From positions 276,001 to 340,000 of the forward strand of contig CALNXK010000039.1 in assembly GCA_942486035.1 (NCBI GenBank): 64,000 bases of DNA. The letters run 5' to 3'. The translations under genes and the position numbers were made by a program. Positions 13,378 through 24,668 of the stretch are shown piece by piece. The notes below the pieces were generated by a model. The model was given only the letters and a program-made list of their open reading frames with translations. It did no database searches and was not told the origin of the DNA. Every line of letters begins with the position of its first letter. The stretch's first letter is position 1. Source of the DNA: Porites lobata. Its lineage: Eukaryota > Cnidaria > Anthozoa > Scleractinia > Poritidae.

Positions 13378-16300
13378 TTATTCCTCATCGGTTCTCTTCT
13401 TCTTTTTCTTCTTTTTCTTAACTGGTTCACCGCTTTCTTCACTCTTGGTTGGTTCAGCTTCCACCTCTTCCGTTTCTTCCTCTGCCTTTCTCTTCTCTCC
13501 TTTGTCCTTTTTCTTCTTCTTCTTCTTGCTGCTCCCTGGTTCCTCGTGACCATTTTCCACGACTGCGGAGTCCTCCATTGTCGTATCTTTCTCCAGCTCT
13601 TCTTCGGCAGCTTGAGCTTTTTCTTTTTTCTCCTTCTTTTTCTTTTTCTTTTTCTTCTTTTCGCCCATGTCTTCGCTCGCTTCCTGGCTTTTTTCCTCGA
13701 ACTCAGCGATGGCTTCCTTCATCACATCGATGTTCTTTCGTGGAGCCTCTCCAGTCTCGTAGAATTTCAGCCTATCTTCCACTTGTTCATGCAGCTTCTG
13801 GCCGAATACACACGACTGCGTTTCTGTACAATGACGAAAAATCACAAATTCCAACATTCACTTGAATCCACCCAAAATTATACTTTCATCATTTAATGCC
13901 CAGAATCGTTTAGGAAGATTTTAAAGGAACTAAGAGAGATAATTCATTGATATTGACTGTTTTCGTCAACGATGAGCTGTAAAGCACCAAGTGGCGAAAG
14001 AAACGGTTTTTTTTTTTTGGCAAAGTCTTCGCCATAATAATAATAATAATAATAATTGTCAATGCGCTGATTTTAATAATACAGCTAAGGTGCTGATCCA
14101 TTAGACGAGATATAAATCTATTGCTAAAATATAAATCTCTAATAGTAATAATAATAATAATTATTATTATTATTATTATTATTATTATTGCTATTATAAT
14201 AGTACCTATTTACAATTAATCTCGCTGAAGAAAAAAAAACTATTCGGTCAAAGCACTATTTACAAATCATTTCATTTCATAGGCTCCTGTTCATTTCGAT
14301 TAAAAAAGAAATTCATTTCAGATCTGAGAAGTGACACGTCATCAGTATGGAATTTCTGCGTTCGTTCCTCACTGATGTCATTTCGCGGGGAACCAGTGGT
14401 GTCTTCGCGAAACGTCGGCTGTTTTCTCACGCTAGTTTATTGTACAACTGATAATAACGCAAGTTAAAGAGAAAAAACTTATGCCCTGCAGTTCTCGACA
14501 TTTAACGTATCTGCTAGCAAAGTTCTTGGTAGAGTAAATACGTTACCTGAGAAGCAATCGATCCTGGAGGCGATAGAGCACTTATTTGCTAAGTATCTTG
14601 AGATTCGGCCCTTGTTCTTGGTACCAGCGCGGCCGATAAACGATGAATGGAATATAAGGCCATACTTTGGAGTGTTACCTTTCTTCTTTAGAGCTCTGCA
14701 GAGAGCAAGAAAATTGCAGAGTTATTTGCAGCAAATCTGTTTTTTTTTTCTAGCCATCCACTTATGTCCACTTGCATCCTTACTAACGTTTTTGAATCGT
14801 TTTGCTCCATCCATATAAAGGACTGTTCAAAAGTTAGTTATCAATCGCGAACCGTTTCTCGCGTTTTCAACGTCAAATGAGAACAGGAAAGTGTGCAGAA
14901 AGGCCTAAACGCGACTTCCGGTGATCAATTTACTGCTCTGCCATTGGTAGAGCCAGATCCTAGATCTGCGCTTGCCGTCGACAGTGTCGTCGCATTGTCT
15001 TTGCTAAATCTTCCAAGATGTCGCGAGAATCACTATGCCAGCTGAATCGACAACACAGCCGCGACATTTAACAAGAAAAATAATGATCTACTATATTTGC
15101 AATTCGGTTCTGTTACGGGTTAAGAACTTGGATCTTCAAGGTAAAACATGTTTACTTCTTTATCAAAACATTGTGGACCCAATCAGTTATCAGAGTTATC
15201 AGCAAACCTTACCTAAAGAGGGCTTTCTCAGCTCCTAAGATCTGAACTGTTGAAGCAGGATATTTTGCCAGGTTTGTCAAGCTACCAGCATGGGAAATCA
15301 GCCGTGCTCCAACCTAACACATAAAGAACATTGCTGGATTAGTCATTATCCTCTCCATTAACATTACCAATATCATTATTGAGCTTAATGATATCAGTAG
15401 CTCTGCATTTTGGTAAAGAGTCTGTACAAGTATCTGATTCACAAGTATGCAGATGTATTCTTACCATGGCGATTAGCGTAGGGAGCCCGAGTTTTGATTG
15501 GCCAAGCATCCATGGTATATGGCATACAGAACCACGTCATGGAGAAAAGAGACCAACAAATCATCTTGTAGTTGTTATCATGTCGTAAATCCTCTATTAA
15601 TCCCCCTTGGGGGGCTTATTTATTTCGAGCCGATTTGAGGGGAGAAGGTGGGGGGGACAGAGACAGAGACAGGGGCTTATTTAATTCAGAAAAGATGATG
15701 GTATCAGTTCTCCATAAAGAACTAGGATACAAAGTGGAAAAGCTCAAGTACAAGAAGACTGAAGGTCATGCAGCCGAGGAGCAGAATCAAATCCGAACTT
15801 TCCGTTGGTAAATAAACCATGCCGGATCAGTCCACACAACGCTTTACAGTTGGTGAGGATTAATACAATCTATCATTTATTAGTGAAGAATAATTAGGGG
15901 AGGTTAGGGAGGGGCTTATTAACTTTCTTCCCCTGAAAAGAGGGGGGGACTTATTAGAGGGGGGCTTAATAGAGAAGTTAAAGTAGTTTATGTTAACTTA
16001 ACAAAAATGTGATGAGAGTGGGCAAGTAACACACCAGTTGCAGTTGTTAATAAGCCTGCGTAGCATGGTGGTTTCATCAGGAGCATAACTGAGTGGCATA
16101 GCCGCAAAAATGAACAAGCAGCGAAGCCGCAAGAAACAAATACTTGGTTTTTCAAGTTGCTCCCACCCCAGTCTCCTCGTGGTTGCTCTACCCTTGCATG
16201 CCTTTATTATTTAGTGCGCCCAACCAAAACTGCCATCCGATGCAGGCTAGTTGTTAACTGATGAAGACAGAAAAATTGTAAATACCTGTTCTCCGATGAG

Positions 16301-19300
16301 AGCGGACAAGTTAGGGGCCACTTGATTCATTTTAGACACCAAATAGGAATGGAGACTTTTTCTGTATTCGGCAAGGCCTATCACTCGTGATGCAAAGGTT
16401 TGGATGTTTATCAAGTCAATTGGTGAGATATCCATTCCTATGGGGAAAAGATAATAAGATCAATTTGTCAGTCATGAAGAAAAAGGAATGTTGGATGACT
16501 CAGAATAATAATTTATCGCCCTGCATGAATTTATTTAAAAAGGTTCTTTCACTAGTGCAGCTGAGTAAGTAGATACTCATTTTCTCTTAACAGATGTTTT
16601 ACTCTATTTGTTTCCTCATTTCAGGTCATGTGACATCCTATGTCTTTTTGTAATTTTTAAGCTATAATGTATACACACATAAAAGGGCTGAAACTACTTG
16701 AAACAGGCAGGAACATTAAGAGTTAAAAAAAAGGGAAGGCAGCATTGCTGGGTGGTTGGAGCACTGAAAGTGCAATCCTTGGCGACCCTTGTAAATAGCC
16801 AACTGGTTTGTCTCCAGCAAGTTGGGATTCTCAACCTTGTTATGTTTATGTTCAAATGACTTGTTTCTGGCCTCATTTATGGGACACAACATAACTTTCT
16901 GGGTTACCAGTAATTGTGCTTCCCCTATAAGGTTATTTAAAGAAAAACAACAACAACCAAAAAGAAAATATATATAGAAGCAATAAGATAAAATATTGAA
17001 AAAATCCGCTCACATTCCATTCTGTTAACAACAACTAGCAGTGATTGAATGGCTCACAATAGACTTGCATTAGATGCTGCATTACATCGACTTTAAGGCT
17101 CAAAGTAAAAAGTTCAGGGATTTGAAAAGAGTCTTGTTGATACAAGAATTCATCATGACAAGTAATGTTCAGGAAAACAGCTTTAACATATTTTTCCAAA
17201 TTCACTTGCTCTCCATTTGCATTATTCTTCCAACCAATGAAAGCTGCATGCAAATTAATTTTGCCTTGAATCACTAAGGCGATACAGTTCTAAGATATGC
17301 CCAGATATTCATGCAAATGAGATACATGTAACACACATTGGGAATGAACAGTCCTCATGAATAAGAAGCCATCAGCACACCATTGTGATTCTGTAAAATA
17401 TTACATGTACATGATACAGGTTAAAACTAAATTCAGTTTAAATTTTTTAACCTAGGTTGATTCTCGATTTCCATAGTCTCCTAGCCCCACTGTAATTCAC
17501 GAATAATTAGGGCTAGAAGACAAAGGAAACTGATAATCAACCTACATTAAAAGTTTTTTTTTACCTGAATTTAATTTTAACCTCTAACATGCAATGTACA
17601 CACTAGCAGTTGACTTACCCATTGAAGATTTAGAAGCATCATAAATTGCCTTGGCTTTTGCTGAATCCATTACTATCTCTTCTAGGCCTTCAAGCATGTC
17701 TTCAGTGAAGTCCTTACGTGACTTGACGTATTGAGCAGTCTTTGCATACATGTAGTTATCAGAAACAATTTTGACAAGCTCGGGGAAGTGATAAGAGTAC
17801 CATTCTCTGTTATGAAATAAGAAAACAAACCTAGATCAACACCAACATTTCAATGATATTTTAAGTGCCTTTTATTAACAACCATGCCCAAATTAAATGC
17901 GTCCACTGTCCAAATAATATACAAAGTTGAAATTAATATCCACCATATTATACTTCACAGACTTTCACAAAAAATAACTTAATAATATTAAATTGTTACT
18001 GATTTCCCTGATTTAATAGAGAAAATACCATGAAACCTCAGCTTTTTATGTTTGCCCTTCACAGTGTCATAATGTTGGTTGTACATTAATGTATTACATA
18101 CTTAAATTATTTTTTTTCCTTTTGGTCCTTAAAAGTATTTAATATGCTCCTATTAACATTAATATTTTGTGTAGCCACTGCTTGCCACCACATCATCAAG
18201 TAGCTCTTGCTAACTACGGGTGTGTGTATTTTTGTAAAATGAATATTATATACATTTACAAAAAATGAGAGGCACACTTATTTGGTCATAGAGCACAAAT
18301 CCACTGAGTGCCTCTGCTCAAAGATGTACCTGCCTAATTTGCTTCACATGATAAGCTGCATAGTATAACCATAAAATACAAACTCAAAACAAAAAGAGGT
18401 ACTGGATATACCTTATTCTCATGGAAAAAGTGTTAATGTCCTTGTCAAGCTGATCCAGCAAGCTGATAGACTGAATGATCATGTTGTCGACGCGATGAAC
18501 ATTAAACTTCACTTTTGCCCTGGAATAACTGTGCCCCAGGCCCAGCTGAGCTTTGGCTGCCATTGGCCCAGTTAATCCTTTGATCATCTTCTCAAAATGA
18601 AAGCGTATCCCTCTGAGAACTTCGAGTACCAGTCCACCAGATTCACAGTGGATGTCAACTGTTTCCTGAATGGCTGCGCCAAGTTTCGAGTCACCCACTC
18701 CAAGAAGAACTTTGCTTTTCTTTTTGCCAGTTGGTACATTTGCCTCCAGAAACGTCTTGAGATCATCGTGAATGATACCTAATTCATAGGAATTAAATAA
18801 CAATAAAAATTAACAATCAAATGACTTGTGATGTATTCTACCAGAAAATAACCATCAATATAGCCCACAGAAGCAGGTGATATTTGCACATGTAAGCCTT
18901 CCGGAAAGACGTTATTGGTCCTCTAGGAATCGTCTAAGTTCAGGTCCTGTAGAGATCCAATTTCAGCTTCCTACTCTCCAACAATAACTGTTTCCTTAAA
19001 AAATGCCACAAGGTAGACTGGCTTAACTGCAAAGTATACCTAACATTACTGAGTAAAGGCTATGTTGAGTTAACTATTTTTTCCTTTTAACTTGACCCAC
19101 AACTATGTTCTACAAGACAAGTGATACAAGATATGCCCAATATAAGACCCCTTTGCTTGAAATGAAAAGTCCCATCTCAACATATTGATGCAACAATCAG
19201 TGCATCTTGATTCATTAAATGTCAGCTGTAACGAAAACAGCGCAAGACAAAATCACTTTGAACAGTGTATGTTACAGTCTGGGCAATTTTTCACAAAACT

Positions 19301-20502
19301 TTTGTTACAATGCATCCAAGAGGGGGTAAGGAGACTCCAGTTTTTGGACCGTATCTCCTGGATAATTGCCAAAGGTTGCCCTTTCTTCAGTAGCCTTGAC
19401 TTTCCGACAATAAAATTCAAATACTTTGCGTTGTTTGAGCTATTTTAATGTTAACATCACACGTTTCCTCATAAACCAGCCGGTATGCCATTGAAACATA
19501 ATAATGTGATTGGTGGAAAGTAAACCAATCAGGTCAAATGTTTTGGCCTGTGCGGAGAGAACCAATGAGTATTTTTTGCACAAATGACATCATGTGCAGT
19601 GCGTTATGAAATCATCTATCATCCCTTCCCAACAATTCTCAATAGGCTGAATGGGAACATCATTTGACAACAGGAAAGTGCGTGGAAAGGACTAAACTTG
19701 ACTTCTGGTGCCCAATTTGTCACTCTGCCTTTGTTCAAGCCAGTTGTTTGATTTGCGTGCACCGTCGTCAGCTGACGTTCCCATTCTGTTGCTAAATCAG
19801 CCTAATATTTGAAGAAGTAGGGGGTTGATAGCCCTGTATATAAGTGGCCAGGTTTACTTATTATAGCTTTCCACCTAGAATAAAGGACGACCAAGCGAGA
19901 GCATAATTCAAGAAATAGGCGATTGGTTCGCCTTAATTAACAAATTGATCATAAAAATGTAGATCAAACAGTGCAAATTTCAGCACAATGATTTGCATTT
20001 TGATCATTCGAATTTCAGCAACTATAACCTTTCCAACGGGGCAGTGTAAAATGAAGACTGCGGACTGACTGCGGACTATTGTTTTTAAGGTTAGAAAACA
20101 ATACGACCATGTTGTCAAGTACTCATTTGCATGGTGAAAACAATTATAGCCGCAGTCTGCGTTTTCCACTGACCCCCTTTCCAACTATGAAGACAACAAA
20201 CCTTCTGATATGCAGTTGATGTTGTCCAAAGCATTGGCTCCCGACTTAAACGGCGAAAATGCTGCTAGTTTCACTAACTTTCCGAATCGAGAAAGATCAG
20301 TGACCGACTCTTGCACTTCAGGTAATAGGACACCGATCTCTTCTTGGCTAACAACTTTGAAGACAGCATAACCCGAAGCATGTTCATACAATACATACAA
20401 CACCTAAGAAAAAAATGAGAAGAACGATAATCAAGAGACTGAAGGCAAGTTCACCTCGATAGAGAAATATAAGCACAACAAATCGACCAATTTGCCCACC
20501 AT
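13378..20502 (-). CDS. NOP56: NOP56, box C/D snoRNP core protein, 8 exons including a proposed ATG-only exon
   Basis: Exons in transcript order: 20500-20502 (ATG only, proposed), 20202-20403, 18412-18778, 17619-17806, 16286-16437, 15213-15313, 14547-14695, 13378-13823 (TAA). All phases agree and give 535 residues; human NOP56 is 594. NOP56 pairs with NOP58 in the nucleolar snoRNP that guides fibrillarin in rRNA 2'-O-methylation. Visible domains: an NOP5NT head (LYVLYEHASGYAVFKV, about 1-70); the LLGVGDSKLGAAIQE and LGLGHSYSRAKVKFNV motifs with DNMIIQSISLLDQLDKDIN (about 110-190); the Nop domain (MGMDISPIDLIN, QVAPNLSALIGE, AGSLTNLAKYPASTVQILG, about 250-390); and a Lys/Glu-rich KKE tail from about 415. 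The long exons are certain. The first exon is inferred because exon 2 starts directly after an AG with GTG TTG TAT and lacks its own ATG. Confidence 0.93.
14034..14198. repeat. AAT/ATT microsatellites in NOP56 last intron
   Basis: An (AAT)n tract at about 14035-14056, and a self-complementary (AAT)n-(ATT)n tract at about 14141-14198 that could extrude a hairpin. Confidence 0.9.
14870..15020. repeat. Dispersed repeat shared by two NOP56 introns, copy 1
   Basis: It aligns with about 19660-19805. Common blocks are acaggaaagtg, aaaggcctaaacgcgacttc (gactaaacttgacttc in copy 2), ggtg(a/c)ycaattt, ctctgcc and ttgctaaat. No coding potential is visible. Confidence 0.65.
15590..15982. mobile_element. 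MITE-like 'ggggcttatt' repeat in NOP56 intron
   Basis: The left end has tctattaatcccccttgggg plus ggcttatttatttcgagcc. The right end has gggggacttattagaggggg followed by gcttaatagaga. Diverged inverted ends flank a G-rich and GA-rich interior, as in the related element at 56597-56931. Confidence 0.55.
16045..16255. repeat. Repeat with 'agcctgcgtagcatggtgg' end
   Basis: Ttaataagcctgcgtagcat at the left is partly mirrored by atgcaggctagttgttaac at the right. A similar agcctgcgta...tacgcaggct pair occurs at 57222-57270. Probably a diverged MITE. Confidence 0.45.
17453..17544. repeat. Short foldback in NOP56 intron
   Basis: Taggttgattctcgatttcc pairs imperfectly with gaaactgataatcaaccta across 50 bases. 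A half-copy occurs at about 45485-45530 in a SUPT7L intron. Confidence 0.6.
19660..19805. repeat. Dispersed repeat shared by two NOP56 introns, copy 2
   Basis: Relative of 14870-15020, in the same orientation. Diverged, no coding content. Confidence 0.65.
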
Positions 20503-20788
20503 GTTGAATTGTTCGCAGCCTCGTGGTGTCACTTGGCCCCAGACCCCAGACTGTTTCTTTTTATGCGTCCAATCTTGTGGAACTGGGACCAAGTGGACGC
20601 TTCACCGGAAGTCCAGTCAAAAAGATAACCGCGAGGTTGCTGCGAGAAGCCTAATTGCACTTGATATCGAGAGAGAAATTTATTAGAAAGAACAAACAAA
20701 CAAACAAAATCATTCCTTATGCTACATGCAATTTTTGCCCAGCGTTTTATATATTATCCCGTAGCAGGAAAAACTCGCTAGAAATCAT

Positions 20789-20933
20789 CAGGCCCAGGAG
20801 CCCCCTAACTTTGGTTCGAAAGGTGGATCCGCTATCCACTGAATAAATCATGATATACAAGTGAATAGCGCAATTGTTTTTCTTAATGCTTATCCGCTGG
20901 ATAGTGCTATCCAATAATTGAACAACCAGGACC
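20789..20933. mobile_element. MITE, 'gtggatagcgctatccac' family, copy 1
   Basis: The left end aggtggatccgctatccact continues gaataaatc. The right end gctggatagtgctatccaat continues aattgaacaacc. The same family at 39246-39393 has matching ends. Confidence 0.7.
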
Positions 20934-22267
20934 ATTTGAAATCCAACGTTGAGAATTCTGGTATTGGGAGTTCAAATACTGTTTCACACCAAAGTCGTAC
21001 AACATCATCTTACCAGGAGCACAAGGTAACATAGAACTGAATCATTAGAGAAAACCGTTGGAGTGAAATCTTTTCAGTCCGTTACTGGTTTAAATACATG
21101 CAGACAACGCTAAGAAAAGAAAAGCAAAGAAAAGGAGAAATAATGAAAAAGGAAGTTCGCGCGTGCGCATCACGGTTAGGACAATGTCCCTTTAAAAAGA
21201 ACGCCTTTGGATCGGTCACTCTCCTGAAACCGTCTGGGCCATGAGCACCCCGACTAAGAGCAAACTCGTACCCAGTCGCATCTCTGTATGCACTGTGATT
21301 AATGGGAAGGATTTAGTGAGTTCGCGGTGCGTCACTTTTTCTCACTCCTTCCCAAGCGCTCTTGCGCGCTTCAAATTGCCTCTTCCGTATTCCTTTGCGT
21401 TGTGGCGACTGGGTACGAGTCTGGACTAAGTCAAACGGTAAACGCGAATTTGTACCACGTGCCACGTGACCAAGTTTCTCCTTTACTTGTCGTTATGGTT
21501 CATTATTTCTCCACATAATTTAGTATTTTTTATCCATAAGAACTGTTTTGAGCCAGGAGCCTAATTGAGCTGTTTTTATCAGCTTGTTTTCTATTTTCAG
21601 AAAACTGTATAAGTGAAGATTAAACTCTCTAGTTGATTTTTTGGGGCGCAAAAAACGTTAAATCTGGGACTTCAGTTTCTTCAGCTTAACGGCGCAAATA
21701 CAAAAAGGAGCAAGCCACCGGTCACAGCCGGTACTGTTTACACTCCACTGCTCTTCCTATGTTTCTCAAACACCTTTGCGACAATCCTCGTGTGGTGAAT
21801 CCCGAAAAGGTAAGCCCGCGTTGCTGGTAGTTTACTGATATTTTGTCTGGCAGGCGCGCAAATGAGTAGGTTTAGTCTCCAGCCGCACAAGCGCATCGAG
21901 GCAACAGTGGCTGGTAACTGTAGATCTCAGCAAATGAGTGGCGAAACGAAGACGTCGCTGCTCGCTGGTGCTCCCTTTGAGGGTTTCCCACTACGCTTCC
22001 CCAGAACACTACCAGCTACCCGGCCTACTTAAATGTCTTCGTTGGATGCGCACTCTGGTCGCTCTCGCTCGGTGAGAATCGACTTGGAAATTAATCAGAG
22101 TTTCAGCTTGAGAGAAAGAAAACAGTAGTGCTCACTTAATATCGTGTTTTGATTTCTATCCTTTTGATGATATTCTGACTGGAAAATGACACTTAAACTT
22201 TAGCCAATCAGAGCAGAACTGCATCATGCGCATTGCTTATGCACTGGGTGCCAATCAGAGAGATCTT

Positions 22268-22375
22268 GATGCGATTCAGGATGTGACTGATGATGACGAT
22301 GACGATGATGCTGATGAGTGATGGTGAGAGATGGCCATGAAAAAGAAGATGATAAGGACGTTGATGGAGATGATG
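22268..22375. repeat. GAT-rich simple sequence
   Basis: Runs of gatgatgacgatgacgatga followed by gatgaagatgatgataatat-like units. Imperfect trinucleotide repeat, no gene. Confidence 0.7.
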
Positions 22376-22502
22376 ATAATATTTTTCGTAGAATTTGAAC
22401 GAACTTCGCGTGTGAAGTGATGGCGCGCTCGCCATCACCCATGACCCATCAACCACCCAACCCCCCTCCCCCGATCCCTCAGCCCCGTGCGGTTAGTCTC
22501 AG

Positions 22503-22852
22503 TGGAGAGCTTAAGGAGTGACAATAGCGACGGCAAAGAGAACGGAAACAAAGCAATAGGTTTATATTAGCAAAACAACAACTTTGCACGTGATCACGCT
22601 TTTTGTACATTTCTTTGCCGTCGATGCACGACTACAACGTGAAAGTGCCTAATTTCACGTTTTGTCGAGGACGGGAACACAAGACAACAACTTTCTTTTT
22701 TCTTTCCCTGAACTTTGATACAGTTCTCTAGAATTCAACTCCAAATCTAACAAATTAAAGAAGATGGAATAAGCGCGATAAAGTTTGAGGCAGCGCAAAT
22801 TTACGTTTTAAGTGTCATATTCGTAGCCGTCGCCTTCGTTGATTGAGCTCCC
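22503..22852. mobile_element. MITE, 'gggagcttaagcaacgac' family, distal duplicate
   Basis: The left end ggagagcttaaggagtgaca and the right end ccttcgttgattgagctccc are diverged terminal inverted repeats. The interior shares caataggtttatattagcaa and cgttttgtcgaggacgggaa with the copies at 30143 and 62384. Confidence 0.8.
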
Positions 22853-22999
22853 TAGTACTACGCGCACTCATGATACTCCAAAACAAGCCTGGTTCATTCG
22901 ACCCTTTTTGTCTTCAGACGCCGTGGAACTTTCGCCCCAGTCCTTAGAATATCAGGGTTCTCTCGCTCGTTTGAACTCGTTTCTCGTCTTTGGCGTGCG

Positions 23000-23071
23000 T
23001 TACAAGGATTGCGGCGTTTTTGGAACAACATTCATAGAGTCATCGTACGATTCATCCTCTTTACCTTCAGC
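23000..23071 (-). pseudogene. Duplicated SUPT7L terminal exon (possible alternative last exon)
   Basis: The 72-base block encodes AEGKEDESYDDSMNVVPKTP plus QSL and a TAA. It differs at four of 23 residues from the SUPT7L last exon at 30846-30917. It retains a good acceptor (ctgctgcag) and the stop. The preceding exon was not duplicated or has been lost, so this is either a relic or a second, more distal terminal exon for SUPT7L transcripts about 8 kb longer. Confidence 0.75.
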
Positions 23072-23149
23072 CTGCTGCAGAAATAAAAGGAACAAAACAA
23101 AAAGAAATTTTATTTGAGCTTTTTCCTTGGTGCCCAAGCACTGGCGCCC

Positions 23150-24060
23150 AGGTAGGGTTCTGTCAACTCTCTTGAAGACGGACACCACCTGTGTGACCAG
23201 CACTAAGTGTCCGTCTCGGGAAAAGTCAAGTAAAGTGAGTAAAGAAAGGCAGGGACAAAATAGTGGGTGTCAAATTACTTTGGTAAAGATGATGGCGTTG
23301 TACCAAAATCAGATTTGGCACACATAAAGAACTCATTGTCCTTAACATTAGTATTTTTAAAGTATAAATTTTGTGTTAATAAGTCACGTGACATGTCACG
23401 GGACCATTTTGGTAAAAATCGTAAATTATTGACGAGTTGGTGGGCGGTTTAAGACAAGAATTGAGAGATAACATTTTTCTAATTCATATTCACTATTATT
23501 TTGTTTAAGATATGACCCACTAATAATTTTTTGAAGGCAAAATCATATAACTTTCATTTTCATAAAAATGATGTCACATGACCCCTCAGCGCAAATGGCC
23601 TATATCTCTCGCTAAGAGACCTAGAACAAAATGATTTTTCCACAATAGTAAATCTTGAGCTTTTCTTCTGTCTTGACGTTTAATTATGGTCACGTGACAT
23701 GTCTGACCAAAAATTGAAAATGAAAGAAATTGGCGAATTGGTGGCGAATTTACTTTGTTTGGATAAACAAATTGGGATTTCTGAAAGAGGATAAACATAC
23801 CTAACTTTCTACGTTTGGAATGAATGTATGCGAAGTTTAAAATTAAGTTTTAAATAATTAAAGATTAAATTTGGGCCTTTAAAATGATGTTTTGCCTCAT
23901 AGTTTTTTGTTGAAGTGCAATGGACGGTCATTTCAAACGTGAAGTGTTTTTCAAACCCGCACCATTTTCTTAAAATGAGGAAGTTCGTATAGCTGGTAAA
24001 GGGACCAATATGTGATTTTTTAAAACTATGAATTACCTCTTTCTGAACAGAAATTTGCAC
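23150..24060. other. Non-coding DNA with 'gacggacacc' repeat and cacgtgac words
   Basis: A diverged tctgtcaactctcttgaaga cggacacc repeat lies at 23158-23275; its relative is at about 32495-32640. It is followed by AT-rich DNA with several (gt)cacgtgaca(t) words (23383, 23400, 23690). No gene seen. Confidence 0.5.
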
Positions 24061-24500
24061 TTAAATTTCAAGGAAATTGTTGAAAAGATGATGTGGTAAC
24101 GTTTTAAGAAAAACTGAGAACTGACAATTTGACTAACAATAGACGACTGTTTAACTGTGACGATAGACGGATCGAAACGCACCAGTTACTGATTACGAGT
24201 CTTCATCGCCAATAACATCACAGCTTAACTGACAGACGACCAATAACATCGGAACGTGGAATCAGATCAATACCCAGAGTATAATACCATCAACGGACGT
24301 GATACAACTCACTTTGACTCTGAAGATGACTACCGCACAAGTTGTCGAAACGTCAGTCGCTGTCAAAAACAACAGTCCTATTCAGGACTACGTTCACCCG
24401 GACGATTAAACTCACCTACTTTTGAAATGACTCACGCCTTTCAAACCTTTCACAGCTGTCAATCAAATTTTGGTTGTAAGATAATTTTTACGCGCTACTC
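24060..24500 (+). mobile_element. Retroelement remnant, Penelope-like, with hammerhead-like motif
   Basis: This reads like the terminal region of a Penelope-like element: short repeats of gacagacgaccaataacatc type, then the unit at 24311-24360 (CTGAAGA, stem, GAAACGTCAGTC), then cctattcaggactacgttca cccggacgat. No reverse transcriptase or GIY-YIG frame is present, so it is a short relic. The family call rests on recall of similar invertebrate repeats. Confidence 0.5.
24316..24358 (+). ncRNA. Hammerhead-ribozyme-like motif
   Basis: GACT (24316-24319) pairs with AGTC (24355-24358) as helix I. The core CTGAAGA (24320-24326) fits CUGANGA. Helix II is formed by 24328-24333 with 24341-24346 (one mismatch). 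The second core is GAAA (24347-24350), then AC-GT with no loop as helix III and C24354 as the cleavage base. A loopless helix III is a known trait of Penelope hammerheads, which would act as dimers. One unpaired T at 24327 weakens the fit. Confidence 0.4.
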
Positions 24501-24668
24501 ATTGTTTAAAGAAAGCATTGGTCACGTGACCTCTTAGTGCAAGTAGTCCATTTCTAATCATTCATATGCTCCAAACACACCTTTGACCCAGGCCTTAAAC
24601 CCCTTGAGTTCACAATATATTGCAAATCAAGACGGTGGACCTCGATATAACGAACCTATATATAACTA

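Larger units (their letters stand above)
20503..22502. other. NOP56 upstream region and repeat-rich intergenic DNA
   Basis: This includes the NOP56 promoter side, one MITE (20789-20933) and a GAT-rich simple stretch at about 22280-22380. The CGTG and cgcg words at 21150-21480 and 21880-22080 make it less AT-rich than its surroundings, but I recognise no gene in it. Confidence 0.5.

Noticed and set aside
13371..13896. Long overlapping plus-strand frames rich in Phe, Leu and Ser
   Set aside because: They are the antisense of the Lys/Glu-rich NOP56 tail exon. The GAA/AAG codons read in reverse stay open by composition.
14340..14420. Second hammerhead-like string (CTGATGT ... GAAACGTC)
   Set aside because: The core reads CUGAUGU rather than CUGANGA, and helix I pairing is absent.
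17085..17160. Candidate box C/D snoRNA in a NOP56 intron (ATGATGA then CTGA on the minus strand)
   Set aside because: The boxes are only about 40 bases apart, with no second D box and no closing terminal stem.
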